Part shown: positions 48,789-55,608 of the stretch, in pieces
How positions within the stretch are numbered: position 1 is the stretch's first letter
Layout: each line of letters opens with the position of its first letter
From: Streptomyces avicenniae
GTDB lineage: Bacteria > Actinomycetota > Actinomycetes > Streptomycetales > Streptomycetaceae
Assembly (NCBI RefSeq): GCF_000719135.1
Contig: NZ_JOEK01000005.1
Span: 1-64,000 of the forward strand
Direction of reading: 5' to 3'
DNA length: 64,000 nucleotides
Notes under the pieces: generated by a model
Seen by the model: the letters and a program-made list of their open reading frames with translations, nothing else
Told to the model about the DNA's origin: nothing
The model's database searches: none
Position numbers and translations under genes: made by a program

Positions 48789-50330
48789 ATGGACGCACTT
48801 CCCGGCGCGACGCCCACGGACCGGCGGCGCTCGCGTATCGCCGAGGCCGGTCTGTGGTGCCTCGTCCTGGCCGGGATGCTCAGCGTCAACATGGACTGGT
48901 CCCAGGACGGCAACTACTTCCTGGCCCTCGTCGGCGGCACGGTGGCCGCCGCCGCCGTCAACCAGGTCGCGCCGCCCGCCGCGTTCGCCGTCGCGGTGGC
49001 CCTGGCCGCCTGGGACGACCGCTGTTACGCGGTGGTGGCCCTGATCGCCTTCCTCGCCGGGCGGCATCCGCGGCGGCGGCCGGGCACGGCGGTGTGGGTG
49101 GCATGCGCCGTCGCCCCTGCGGTGGGGGCTGCGCTGCTGAAGGCGGACCCGCCGCGCGCACTGGCCCTCATACCCGTCGAGCTGCTGGGGCTGGCGGTGC
49201 TGCCCTGGCTCGTCGGCCGCTACACCTACCAGCGCGTCGTCCTGGACGAGTCGGGGTGGGCGCACGCCGACCGGCTGGAGCGCGAGCGGCAGATGGTCGC
49301 CGAGCAGACCCGTCTGCGGGAACGGGCCCGAATAGCCCAGGACATGCACGACTCCCTCGGCCACGACCTGGGGCTGCTCGCGGTACGGGCCGCCGTCCTG
49401 GAGATGACGCCGGGCCTCGACGAGGAGGTCCGTGCCAGGGCGGCCGAACTGCGGGCGGGCGCCGGGGCAGCCACCGAGCGGCTGCACGAGATCATCGGCG
49501 TCCTGCGGGAGGACGACACGGGCCCGGCTCCCGTCACCCCCGGCACCGAGACGCCGGAGGACCTGGCCGAGCGCTGCCGCGCCTCGGGCATGGACGTCAC
49601 GCTGGAGCACACCGGGGAGTCGGGCGACCTGTCCCCGATGACCGCGCACGCGCTGCACCGCGTGATGCGGGAGTCGCTGACGAACGCCGCGAAGCACGCG
49701 CCGGGCGCCGCCGTCCACCTGCGCGTCGAGCACGGCGACGGCGTCACCCTCGTCCGTGTCGCGAGCGAACCGCCGCGGGACGCCCCTGCGGCGTCCCCCG
49801 GCAGCGGCAGCGGCCTGACCGGCCTGCGGGAACGCGTGCGGCTCCTCGGCGGGACGTTCGACGCGCAGCCGGACGGCGCGGGCGGCTTCCTCGTCACGGC
49901 CCGGCTGCCGCACCGGCCCGCGCCCAGCGCGCCGCAGGACCGCCCGCCCACCCCGGAACGGCTGCACCAGGACCGCCGCACCCTGCGCCGCGGCTTCGTG
50001 AAGACGGCCGGGCTGACCGTGGGCGCCCTGGCGCTCGCCGCGTCCGTCTTCACCTTCGTGTCGGGCGTGCCCACCCTCTCGGACGACGAGTACGCGTCCT
50101 TCGCCCTCGGCGCGCCACGGTCGGCGCTGGCGCAGGACCTCCCGAGCGGCCAGTACGGCGAGCGCCCGGACCGCGAGCCCGCGGCCCCGGCTGGCACCGT
50201 CTGCGAGTACTACGCGGCGGACGAGAACTTCTCCCCGAGCCACGTCTACCGCCTCTGCTTCCGCGACGGCCGCCTCGCGTCCAAGGACCGCATACCCCTG
50301 CACGACCGGGACGAGGCGGACGCAGGATGA
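48789..50330 (+). CDS. NarL-type histidine kinase with extra C-terminal membrane helix and extracytoplasmic tail
   Basis: 513 residues. Four to five N-terminal membrane helices (about 20-150) precede a HisKA_3 domain with H187 (RIAQDMHDSLGHDLG) and a HATPase core (N-box RESLTNAAKHAPG, G-box GSGSGLTGLRERV) up to about 375. Unlike normal DesK-type kinases it continues: a basic linker, one membrane helix (about 405-427, KTAGLTVGALALAASVFTFV), and ~85 residues that should lie outside, including two Cys (VCEYYAADENF, YRLCFRDG). The tail resembles small lipoprotein-like sensor domains. The ATG follows TAGCCT by eight bases. The regulator gene is 651 bp downstream, separated by a broken gene. Confidence 0.88.
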   Translation: MDALPGATPTDRRRSRIAEAGLWCLVLAGMLSVNMDWSQDGNYFLALVGGTVAAAAVNQVAPPAAFAVAVALAAWDDRCYAVVALIAFLAGRHPRRRPGTAVWVACAVAPAVGAALLKADPPRALALIPVELLGLAVLPWLVGRYTYQRVVLDESGWAHADRLERERQMVAEQTRLRERARIAQDMHDSLGHDLGLLAVRAAVLEMTPGLDEEVRARAAELRAGAGAATERLHEIIGVLREDDTGPAPVTPGTETPEDLAERCRASGMDVTLEHTGESGDLSPMTAHALHRVMRESLTNAAKHAPGAAVHLRVEHGDGVTLVRVASEPPRDAPAASPGSGSGLTGLRERVRLLGGTFDAQPDGAGGFLVTARLPHRPAPSAPQDRPPTPERLHQDRRTLRRGFVKTAGLTVGALALAASVFTFVSGVPTLSDDEYASFALGAPRSALAQDLPSGQYGERPDREPAAPAGTVCEYYAADENFSPSHVYRLCFRDGRLASKDRIPLHDRDEADAG

Positions 50331-50375
50331 CCCGCCGCCCACGGACCACGCGGCACGGCCGCCTTCCCCGCCATC

Positions 50376-50757
50376 GGCGGCCTCAGCAGCTCGATGACAC
50401 GGCCGGAGGCGGGGAACGCCTCGTTGCCCCCGAGACGGCCCACGCGGGTCTCGGCGATGGTGAAGCCCTCCCCCAGGTAGAGGGCGAGAGCCGCGTCGTT
50501 GCCGACCAGGACGGCCGTCTCCACGCGGGCTCCGCCGTGCGCGACGGCATGCTGCAACAGGAGCCGTCCGACGCCGCGGCGGTACCGGGCGGGATCGACG
50601 TGGAGCACGTCACCTCGTCGTCGGCGACCCACACCTGCCCGTCGAACAGCCCCTCCACCTCGGCCCTGTCCGCGAGCGACAGGATCGCCTCCACCCCAGC
50701 GGATCCCCGCAGTTCGTCCAGCCGGGCCGCGGCGTGGATGCGGTGATCTCCGGCCGG
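50376..50757 (-). pseudogene. frameshifted, N-terminally truncated GNAT acetyltransferase
   Basis: On the minus strand one frame (50757 to about 50612) reads HAAARLDELRGSAGVEAILSL, then DRAEVEGLFDGQVWVADDEV. A second frame (about 50611 to 50376) continues VLHVDPARYRRGVGRLLLQHAV and ETAVLVGNDAALALYLGEGF, the GNAT motif A/B region. Joining needs one inserted base near 50610. A stop codon lies at 50760-50758 directly before the first piece, so the usual N-terminus is missing as well. It sits between the kinase and its response regulator. Confidence 0.7.
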
Positions 50758-50981
50758 TCACGGTGCTCGTCGTACCCGGACGCGCAGCGCGAGAGGACGG
50801 CGAACGAGGACTGCCGCCGCCTCGCTGGGCAACGCTCCTTCGGTCTCATCACCGCACGAACAGAGGGGAGTTGCCCGCCAGTGGGCACGTCACCCCTGAC
50901 GGCCACGATCCCCGCCCGACCTCCCACCTTCGGCGACCGACCGCCCGGTGCCCCACGGGCGGTGGGCCGTAGGCTGGCGCC

Positions 50982-51677
50982 GTGACCGAGACGCCGCAGG
51001 TGGACAGGCGTGAGGGGCCCGTACGGGTCCTCCTCGCCGAGGACGAGCCGATGATCCGCGCGGGCATACGCGCCATCCTGGAGATGACGCCGGGCTTCGA
51101 GGTCGTGGCGGAGGCGGGGGACGGCCGGGAGGCGGTCGAACTGGCCCGCGAGCACCGCCCCGACGTCGCCGTCCTCGACGTCAGGATGCCCCGGCTCGAC
51201 GGGCTGAGCGCGACGCGGGAGCTGCGCCGCGCGCTGCCGGGGACGGCGGTCGTCATCCTCACCACCTTCGGCGAGGACGAGTACATCGTCCGCGCGCTGG
51301 ACGGCGGCGCGACGGGCTTCCTGCTCAAGTCGGGCGACCCCAGGGAACTGCTCACCGGCATCCGCGCGGCGGCGGACGGCGCCGCCTACCTGTCCCCCAA
51401 GGTCGCTCGCCGCGTCATCGAACGCCTGGGCCGCACCGCGCCGCACCAGGACACCGCGACGGCGGCCGAGCAGGTCGCCGCACTGACCGCCCGCGAACGC
51501 GAGGTCCTGGCCCTGGTCGGCGCCGGGCTGTCCAACGCGGAGATCGGCCGCCGTCTCCACCTGGTCGAGGGCACGGTGAAGGCCCATGTGTCGGCCATCC
51601 TGACCGGCCTCGGCGTCCGCAACCGCGTCCAGGCCGCCGTCCTGGCCCACAAGGCGGGCATCGTCACCGAGAACTGA
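50982..51677 (+). CDS. NarL/LuxR-type response regulator
   Basis: 231 residues, GTG start. Receiver with D66 in VAVLDVRMPRLDG and the acidic pair in LLAEDEPMIRAG; LuxR HTH at the C-terminus (LTAREREVLALVGAGLSNAEIGRRLHLVEGTVKAHVSAILTGLGVRNRVQAAVLA). Very likely the partner of the kinase at 48789, although the genes are no longer contiguous. TAGGCT (50970-50975) is six bases before the GTG, so it has its own leaderless promoter. Confidence 0.93.
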   Translation: MTETPQVDRREGPVRVLLAEDEPMIRAGIRAILEMTPGFEVVAEAGDGREAVELAREHRPDVAVLDVRMPRLDGLSATRELRRALPGTAVVILTTFGEDEYIVRALDGGATGFLLKSGDPRELLTGIRAAADGAAYLSPKVARRVIERLGRTAPHQDTATAAEQVAALTAREREVLALVGAGLSNAEIGRRLHLVEGTVKAHVSAILTGLGVRNRVQAAVLAHKAGIVTEN

Positions 51678-51724
51678 ACCCCCCGCCCGCAACGGCCCCC
51701 CTGCCTGCGCACCGGCCGATTGCA

Positions 51725-51789
51725 CGTTGTCGCAACGGGGACTTCTTGTGTTCACCGCACAGGTCGGACAGCATCGGACGGAACACAAG
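51725..51789 (+). promoter_or_regulatory. palindrome and long inverted repeat before the RiPP-like operon
   Basis: CGTTG-TCG-CAACG (51725-51737) is a perfect palindrome, and TTG-containing sequence here could be a -35. CTTGTGTTC (51745-51753) and GAACACAAG (51781-51789) are a perfect 9-base inverted repeat around 27 bases, ending just before the GGAAAGGA ribosome binding site. The repeat could be a bipartite operator or an RNA hairpin that controls translation of the operon. Confidence 0.55.
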
Positions 51790-51802
51790 GGAAAGGAATG
51801 CG

Positions 51803-52006
51803 GTGAAGCTGACGAAGTGGGCGAGCGATTGTGAGTCCGGCCCCTGCCCGACCTTATGGGGTACGGACGGACCGGATGTGATCGTGCAGGGTTTCGTCGT
51901 GGACGCCCCGGAGGCGCTTGCCACCATGCGGCTCCCGGAGAACGAGACGGCGGTCAGGATCCCGCTCGCGCTTCTGCGGAAGGCCGCACGTGACCATCTC
52001 TCCTGA
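51803..52006 (+). CDS. 67-residue protein, first gene of the RiPP-like operon, with TTA codon
   Basis: 67 residues, GTG start behind AAAGGAATGCG. It reads KLTKWASDCESGPCPTLWGTD and then DVIVQGFVVDAPEALATMRLPENETAVRIPLALL. Two Cys are near the N-terminus. Such small proteins commonly precede DUF6879 genes in Streptomyces; function unknown. Codon 18 is TTA (51854-51856), rare in this genus and read only by the bldA tRNA, which would tie expression of the operon to development. It overlaps the next gene by 17 bases. Confidence 0.7.
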   Translation: MKLTKWASDCESGPCPTLWGTDGPDVIVQGFVVDAPEALATMRLPENETAVRIPLALLRKAARDHLS

Positions 52007-52514
52007 GGAATTCGGCAGCTTGTTCGCCACCTTCGAGCGCGAGGCATTCCGTCTGGAGACCCTGAGCGTCTACACCGTTCCGGACGAGCAGGAGACCTTC
52101 GCGCGGTTCAAGGCGGGAGAGGCCCAGCCCGAGCAGCACAGGAACGCCCCCTGGGTGGGAACCGTCCGCCGGAACGTGGAAGCGGGCAGGCGCATGTACC
52201 GCGTCCATGTCGTCCGCCGCCCTCTCACCGACTATCTGCGGTACGAGATGGGCTGGGGCTACCAGCGCAATGCCGCGGCGGGCGAGGAGTTCTTCATCCT
52301 CGACGTGACCGGGCGTGCGAACCCCCTCGACGGCGTTCCCGATTTCTGGGCTTTCGACAAGTCCACCGTGATCAGCATGCAGTACAACGCGTCCGGGGAA
52401 TTCCTGGGAGCGCGGCGCGAACAGGACGCGGAACGGTGGCACGCCCACCGGGACGCAGCGCTCGCCGAGGCCGTGCCGTTCGCCGCGTGGTGGGCGGTGC
52501 ACGGCGGCGGATGA
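51990..52514 (+). CDS. DUF6879 family protein
   Basis: 174 residues, GTG start inside the 3' end of the previous gene. Family landmarks: EEFGSLFATFEREAFRLETLSVYTVPDEQETFARFKAGE, GRRMYRVHVVRRPLTDYLRYEMGWGYQRNAAAGEEFFILDV, and DFWAFDKSTVISMQYNASGEFLGARRE. The family is abundant in Streptomyces next to XRE/DUF5753 regulators; its biochemical role is unknown. Its stop overlaps the ATG of the XRE gene. Confidence 0.85.
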   Translation: MTISPEEFGSLFATFEREAFRLETLSVYTVPDEQETFARFKAGEAQPEQHRNAPWVGTVRRNVEAGRRMYRVHVVRRPLTDYLRYEMGWGYQRNAAAGEEFFILDVTGRANPLDGVPDFWAFDKSTVISMQYNASGEFLGARREQDAERWHAHRDAALAEAVPFAAWWAVHGGG

Positions 52515-53338
52515 GAGACGGCATCGGCCCGACGCTCCGGGCGCTGCGCAAGGCCACCGGCAAGGAGGCCAAGGCAGTTGCCCGGGGCGCCGCCATGTCT
52601 CCGTCCAAGCTGAGCCGGGTGGAGACCGGCAGGACGACGCCGACCGTCATGGACGTCGAACGCATCCTGGTGGCCCTCGGCGTGACCGGCGAGGCACGGG
52701 CCGAGCTTGTGGAGGCCGCCCGCAGAGCGGCCACGGAAGCAGTCGCGTGGCGCCTGTACCGCCGCACGGGATTCGCGCGTCACCAGGACGCCATTGCCGC
52801 TGTGGAGGCGGGGACGACGACACAGCGGCTCTTCCAGCCGTCATGTGTGCCCGGCCTGGCCCAGACCCCGGAGTACGCACGCGCCGTTCTGGCCGGAAAA
52901 CAGCTCACCCCCGAGATGCTGTCACGGACGGTCGGCGCCAGGATCGAACGGCAGCAGGTGCTCCACCACGAGGACAAGTCGTTCCACTTCCTGGTGACCG
53001 AGTCCGTGCTCCGATGGCGCCTGCTCCCGGCCACCGGAATGGCGATGCAACTGGACCGTGTCATCGCCCTGTCGCGCCTGCCGAACGTACGCATGGGCAT
53101 CGTTCCACTGTCCGCCTGTATGCACGAGGTACCCACATCCGCCTTCGCGGTCTACGACGAGCGGCTGGTCATCGTGGAGATTCCTCACGCCGAGATCACG
53201 ACCCGGGAACCACGCGACATCGATCTGTACCGGGATAAGTTCGAGCGTTTCACGCACGTCAGCGTTTTCGGCGACGAGATGCGCGACATGGTGGGCGGCA
53301 TACGGGACGACTTCTTGCGCGAACGAAGAATCGGCTAG
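52511..53338 (+). CDS. XRE-family regulator with DUF5753 domain
   Basis: 275 residues. N-terminal helix-turn-helix (about 5-62): LRALRKATGKEAKAVARGAAMSPSKLSRVETGRTTPTVMDVERILVALGV. DUF5753 follows (about 90-270): LFQPSCVPGLAQTPEYARAVL, MGIVPLSACMHEVPTSAFAVYDERLVIVEI, and DIDLYRDKFERF. Such regulators accompany many small Streptomyces operons and often RiPP loci. ATGA overlap with the DUF6879 gene. It probably regulates the downstream peptide and methyltransferase genes. Confidence 0.9.
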   Translation: MRDGIGPTLRALRKATGKEAKAVARGAAMSPSKLSRVETGRTTPTVMDVERILVALGVTGEARAELVEAARRAATEAVAWRLYRRTGFARHQDAIAAVEAGTTTQRLFQPSCVPGLAQTPEYARAVLAGKQLTPEMLSRTVGARIERQQVLHHEDKSFHFLVTESVLRWRLLPATGMAMQLDRVIALSRLPNVRMGIVPLSACMHEVPTSAFAVYDERLVIVEIPHAEITTREPRDIDLYRDKFERFTHVSVFGDEMRDMVGGIRDDFLRERRIG

Positions 53339-53358
53339 GGGCGTCCCGCGGCCGTTCC

Positions 53359-53364
53359 TACGCT
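53359..53364 (+). promoter_or_regulatory. possible internal promoter -10 box for the peptide gene
   Basis: TACGCT lies 79 bases before the peptide ATG and resembles the other -10 boxes in this window. No clear -35 is seen. It would allow the peptide-methyltransferase pair to be expressed apart from the regulator genes. Confidence 0.3.
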
Positions 53365-53443
53365 GGTGACGCAGAAGGTCAACCGACCGCTGGTTCACGG
53401 CGACATGGACCGGCAAGAACCTCACCCGACGGAGGTATCCCGA

Positions 53444-53587
53444 ATGCGCGCACGGTGGCAGCTCTCGGCGACGGACGGCGGAAACCCGCAGGACGACAGC
53501 AACAGCGGCAACAAACACGGCGGTGGTGGCTCCGACGAGGGCGGCAACACCAACGACGGCCAGAATCCCGCGGACGGCAAGAAATGA
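53444..53587 (+). CDS. 47-residue Asp/Asn/Gly-rich peptide, probable RiPP precursor
   Basis: 47 residues. A short basic and aromatic start (MRARWQLSAT) is followed by a hydrophilic tail of Gly, Asn, Asp, Ser and Lys. Asp-Gly steps occur at D11-G12, D38-G39 and D44-G45, and Asn-Gly-like flexible contexts are frequent; there is no Cys. Asp-Gly is the sequence most prone to aspartimide formation and the preferred target of RiPP PIMT enzymes. A perfect GGAGG sits eight bases before the ATG, a stronger site than most genes here have. The stop overlaps the PIMT start (ATGA). Longer frames to 53366 add unlikely sequence. Function inferred from context. Confidence 0.72.
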   Translation: MRARWQLSATDGGNPQDDSNSGNKHGGGGSDEGGNTNDGQNPADGKK

Positions 53588-54750
53588 CCACGCCCGGCGT
53601 CTCCACCGAAGAGGCGGGCCCCGAAAGGCTCGCCTCCTCCCTGAGGAAGCGAGGTGTGCTCACGGAGGATTGGCTGCCCGCCTACGAGGCAATGCCCAGG
53701 CACCAGTTCATGCCGGACGCGATATGGCCGGGACGCGCGGGAGGAAACCGCCAGAGCGCGCGCGTCCTCCGCACGGAAGATCCCGACCTGTGGTGGGAAG
53801 CGGTTCATCGTGACGCGCCGATCACGACGCAGTGGGACGACGGCCGCCATACCGGGCCCAACACCGGACGGGCACCGACCTGCTCCAGCTCCATGCCGAC
53901 GATGGTGTTCACCATGCTCGGCGCGCTCGACGTCCGGCCGGGGGACCGTGTGCTGGAAATCGGTACAGGCACCGGCTGGAACACCGCGCTGCTGTGTCAC
54001 CGCCTGGGGTCCGCGAACGTCGTCTCCGTCGAGGTGGACGCGACCACCGCGCGTCAGGCACGCACACGCCTCCACGCCGCGGGGTGCACGCCGCTCACCC
54101 ACCTCGGCGACGGCGCGGGCGGGCATCCGGAAGGAGCCGCGTACGACCGCGTCATCGCCACGTGCTCCGTCGGCCGTGTGCCGGAGGCATGGATCACCCA
54201 GACCCGGCCCGGAGGCGTCGTCGTGACCCCCTGGGGGCCCACCTACGGCGGGGAAGCCGTGGCCAGGCTCACGGTGGCCGGGGACGGCACGGCTTCCGGG
54301 CGCTTCGTCGGCTCGTCGGCGTTCATGCGGCTGCGGGACCAGCGCAAGCGGCTTCCTCCGACCGGCGCGGAACAGCCCGGCGGCGGACGCAGGAGCAGGA
54401 CGGCGCTGTCCCCTGACGACGTGGGGGACTGGATCCACATGTTCGCCATCGGTGTTCAGGTCCCCGACCTGTTCTGCCGGGTCGAGCCGGGACAGGACGG
54501 CGCCTACCGGCTGTGGCTGTTCGACACGGGGCTGACCTCCTGGGCGGTGGCCGCCTGGGCCGGGGAGCGGACCGAGTTCGCGGTGACGCAGGGCGGACCG
54601 CGATCCCTCTGGGGCGAGTTGGAGGCGTCCTGGCACTGGTGGGACACCCAGGGCGGGCCCGGGTTCGAGCGCTTCGGGCTCTCCCTGGCCGACGGGAACC
54701 ACACCGTGTGGCTCGACGAGCCCTCCCACCCCGTCCCCGTCCGGGCCTGA
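53584..54750 (+). CDS. PIMT-family O-methyltransferase with C-terminal extension (RiPP aspartimide type)
   Basis: 388 residues; usual PIMT repair enzymes are about 210-230. The PIMT core (about 15-215) has PRHQFMPDAIW, a TGPNTGRAPTCSSSMPTMV loop (substrate and SAM region), motif I VLEIGTGTGWNTALL (123-137), and YDRVIATCSVGRVPEAWITQTRPGGVVVTP. The remaining ~170 residues (WGPTYGGEAVARLTV to the end) form an added domain rich in Trp/Gly (SLWGELEASWHWWDTQGGPGFERFG), as in methyltransferases that act on RiPP peptides rather than damaged proteins. It would methylate an Asp side chain with SAM, after which succinimide can form. Translation is coupled to the peptide gene. Confidence 0.82.
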   Translation: MTTPGVSTEEAGPERLASSLRKRGVLTEDWLPAYEAMPRHQFMPDAIWPGRAGGNRQSARVLRTEDPDLWWEAVHRDAPITTQWDDGRHTGPNTGRAPTCSSSMPTMVFTMLGALDVRPGDRVLEIGTGTGWNTALLCHRLGSANVVSVEVDATTARQARTRLHAAGCTPLTHLGDGAGGHPEGAAYDRVIATCSVGRVPEAWITQTRPGGVVVTPWGPTYGGEAVARLTVAGDGTASGRFVGSSAFMRLRDQRKRLPPTGAEQPGGGRRSRTALSPDDVGDWIHMFAIGVQVPDLFCRVEPGQDGAYRLWLFDTGLTSWAVAAWAGERTEFAVTQGGPRSLWGELEASWHWWDTQGGPGFERFGLSLADGNHTVWLDEPSHPVPVRA

Positions 54751-54812
54751 CGCCGGACCGGCGGGGCGTGGTCGCGTACCGGAGGTACGGCGACCGCGCC
54801 CCGCCCGGCGTC
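54749..54812. terminator. very long terminator hairpin
   Basis: Four stacked stems (8 bp 54749-54756/54805-54812; 8 bp 54761-54768/54797-54804; 6 bp 54770-54775/54790-54795; 5 bp 54776-54780/54784-54788) around loop GGA. It begins in the methyltransferase stop and ends two bases before the convergent permease stop. Confidence 0.75.
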
Positions 54813-54813
54813 G

Positions 54814-55572
54814 CTAGACGTCCCGGCGCCGCAGCGCCACCCAGCCCACGACCTGCGCGATCACCGCCCACGCCGCCAGCACCACCCCCGCCACCACCGG
54901 GTGCAGCACGTCGTCCTCGCCGGACAGCAGGATCATCCCGGCCCGCCCCGGCAGGTACTCGGACCCGGTCGTCGTCATGATCAGCGGCAGCGCGACCATC
55001 ACACTCAGGACGACCCCCATCGTCCCCGCCGTGCTGCGCACCCACGCCCCGACCCCGACCGTGATCACGGCCGTCAGCGCCACGTACACCGTGATGGCCA
55101 GGCCGTCCCGCAGCAACGACCCCGCGCCGCCCGTCCCCTGGTCGCCCAGGGCCACCGCCCCCGCCGCGACGCCCACGACCGCCAGGACCACGCCCAGCAC
55201 CGCCGAGACCGCCCCCACGACCGCCGTCTTGGCCAGCAGCACACGCCCCCGCGACGGGTCCGCCGTCAGCGTCACGCGCATCGCGCCCGTCGCGAACTCC
55301 GCGGTCATCAGCAGCATCGCCAGCGCGACGATGCCGAACTGCGCCACGACCACCGACTCGGTGGCGGGCTCGCCCCGCCCCATCGTCGGCCCGTCGGCCG
55401 ACTCGCCCGCCTCCACGTCACCGGAGAAGTCGATCCCCAGCACCATCGACGAGAACGCCATCAGCCCCACCGCGCTCGCCACCGACCACCAGGTCGAACG
55501 CACCGACCAGAACTTGATCCACTCCGCACCCAGCGTCCCCCGCCAGGGGGACAGCTCCGCACCCGTCGCCAT
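54814..55572 (-). CDS. ABC-2 type transporter permease
   Basis: 252 residues and six membrane helices. LGAEWIKFWSVRSTWWSVASAVGL at the N-terminus and FATGAMRVTLTADPSRGRVLLAKT are typical of permeases paired with NatA-like ATPases in Streptomyces. It lies 36 bp after the ATPase gene on the same strand. GGGGAGAAG precedes the ATG at 55572. Substrate unknown. Although it is next to the RiPP-like operon, the direction is convergent and a strong terminator separates them, so a role in peptide export is possible but unsupported. Confidence 0.85.
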   Translation of the reverse strand: MATGAELSPWRGTLGAEWIKFWSVRSTWWSVASAVGLMAFSSMVLGIDFSGDVEAGESADGPTMGRGEPATESVVVAQFGIVALAMLLMTAEFATGAMRVTLTADPSRGRVLLAKTAVVGAVSAVLGVVLAVVGVAAGAVALGDQGTGGAGSLLRDGLAITVYVALTAVITVGVGAWVRSTAGTMGVVLSVMVALPLIMTTTGSEYLPGRAGMILLSGEDDVLHPVVAGVVLAAWAVIAQVVGWVALRRRDV

Positions 55573-55608
55573 CTCTTCTCCCCGCACCTTTCCGTTCCCT
55601 GGCCGCGT

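Noticed and set aside
53584..54750. Housekeeping protein-repair PIMT or part of a lanthipeptide (FxLD) system
   Set aside because: The protein is about 170 residues longer than repair PIMTs and is coupled to a small peptide gene. No LanB, LanC or FxLD-type precursor is present.
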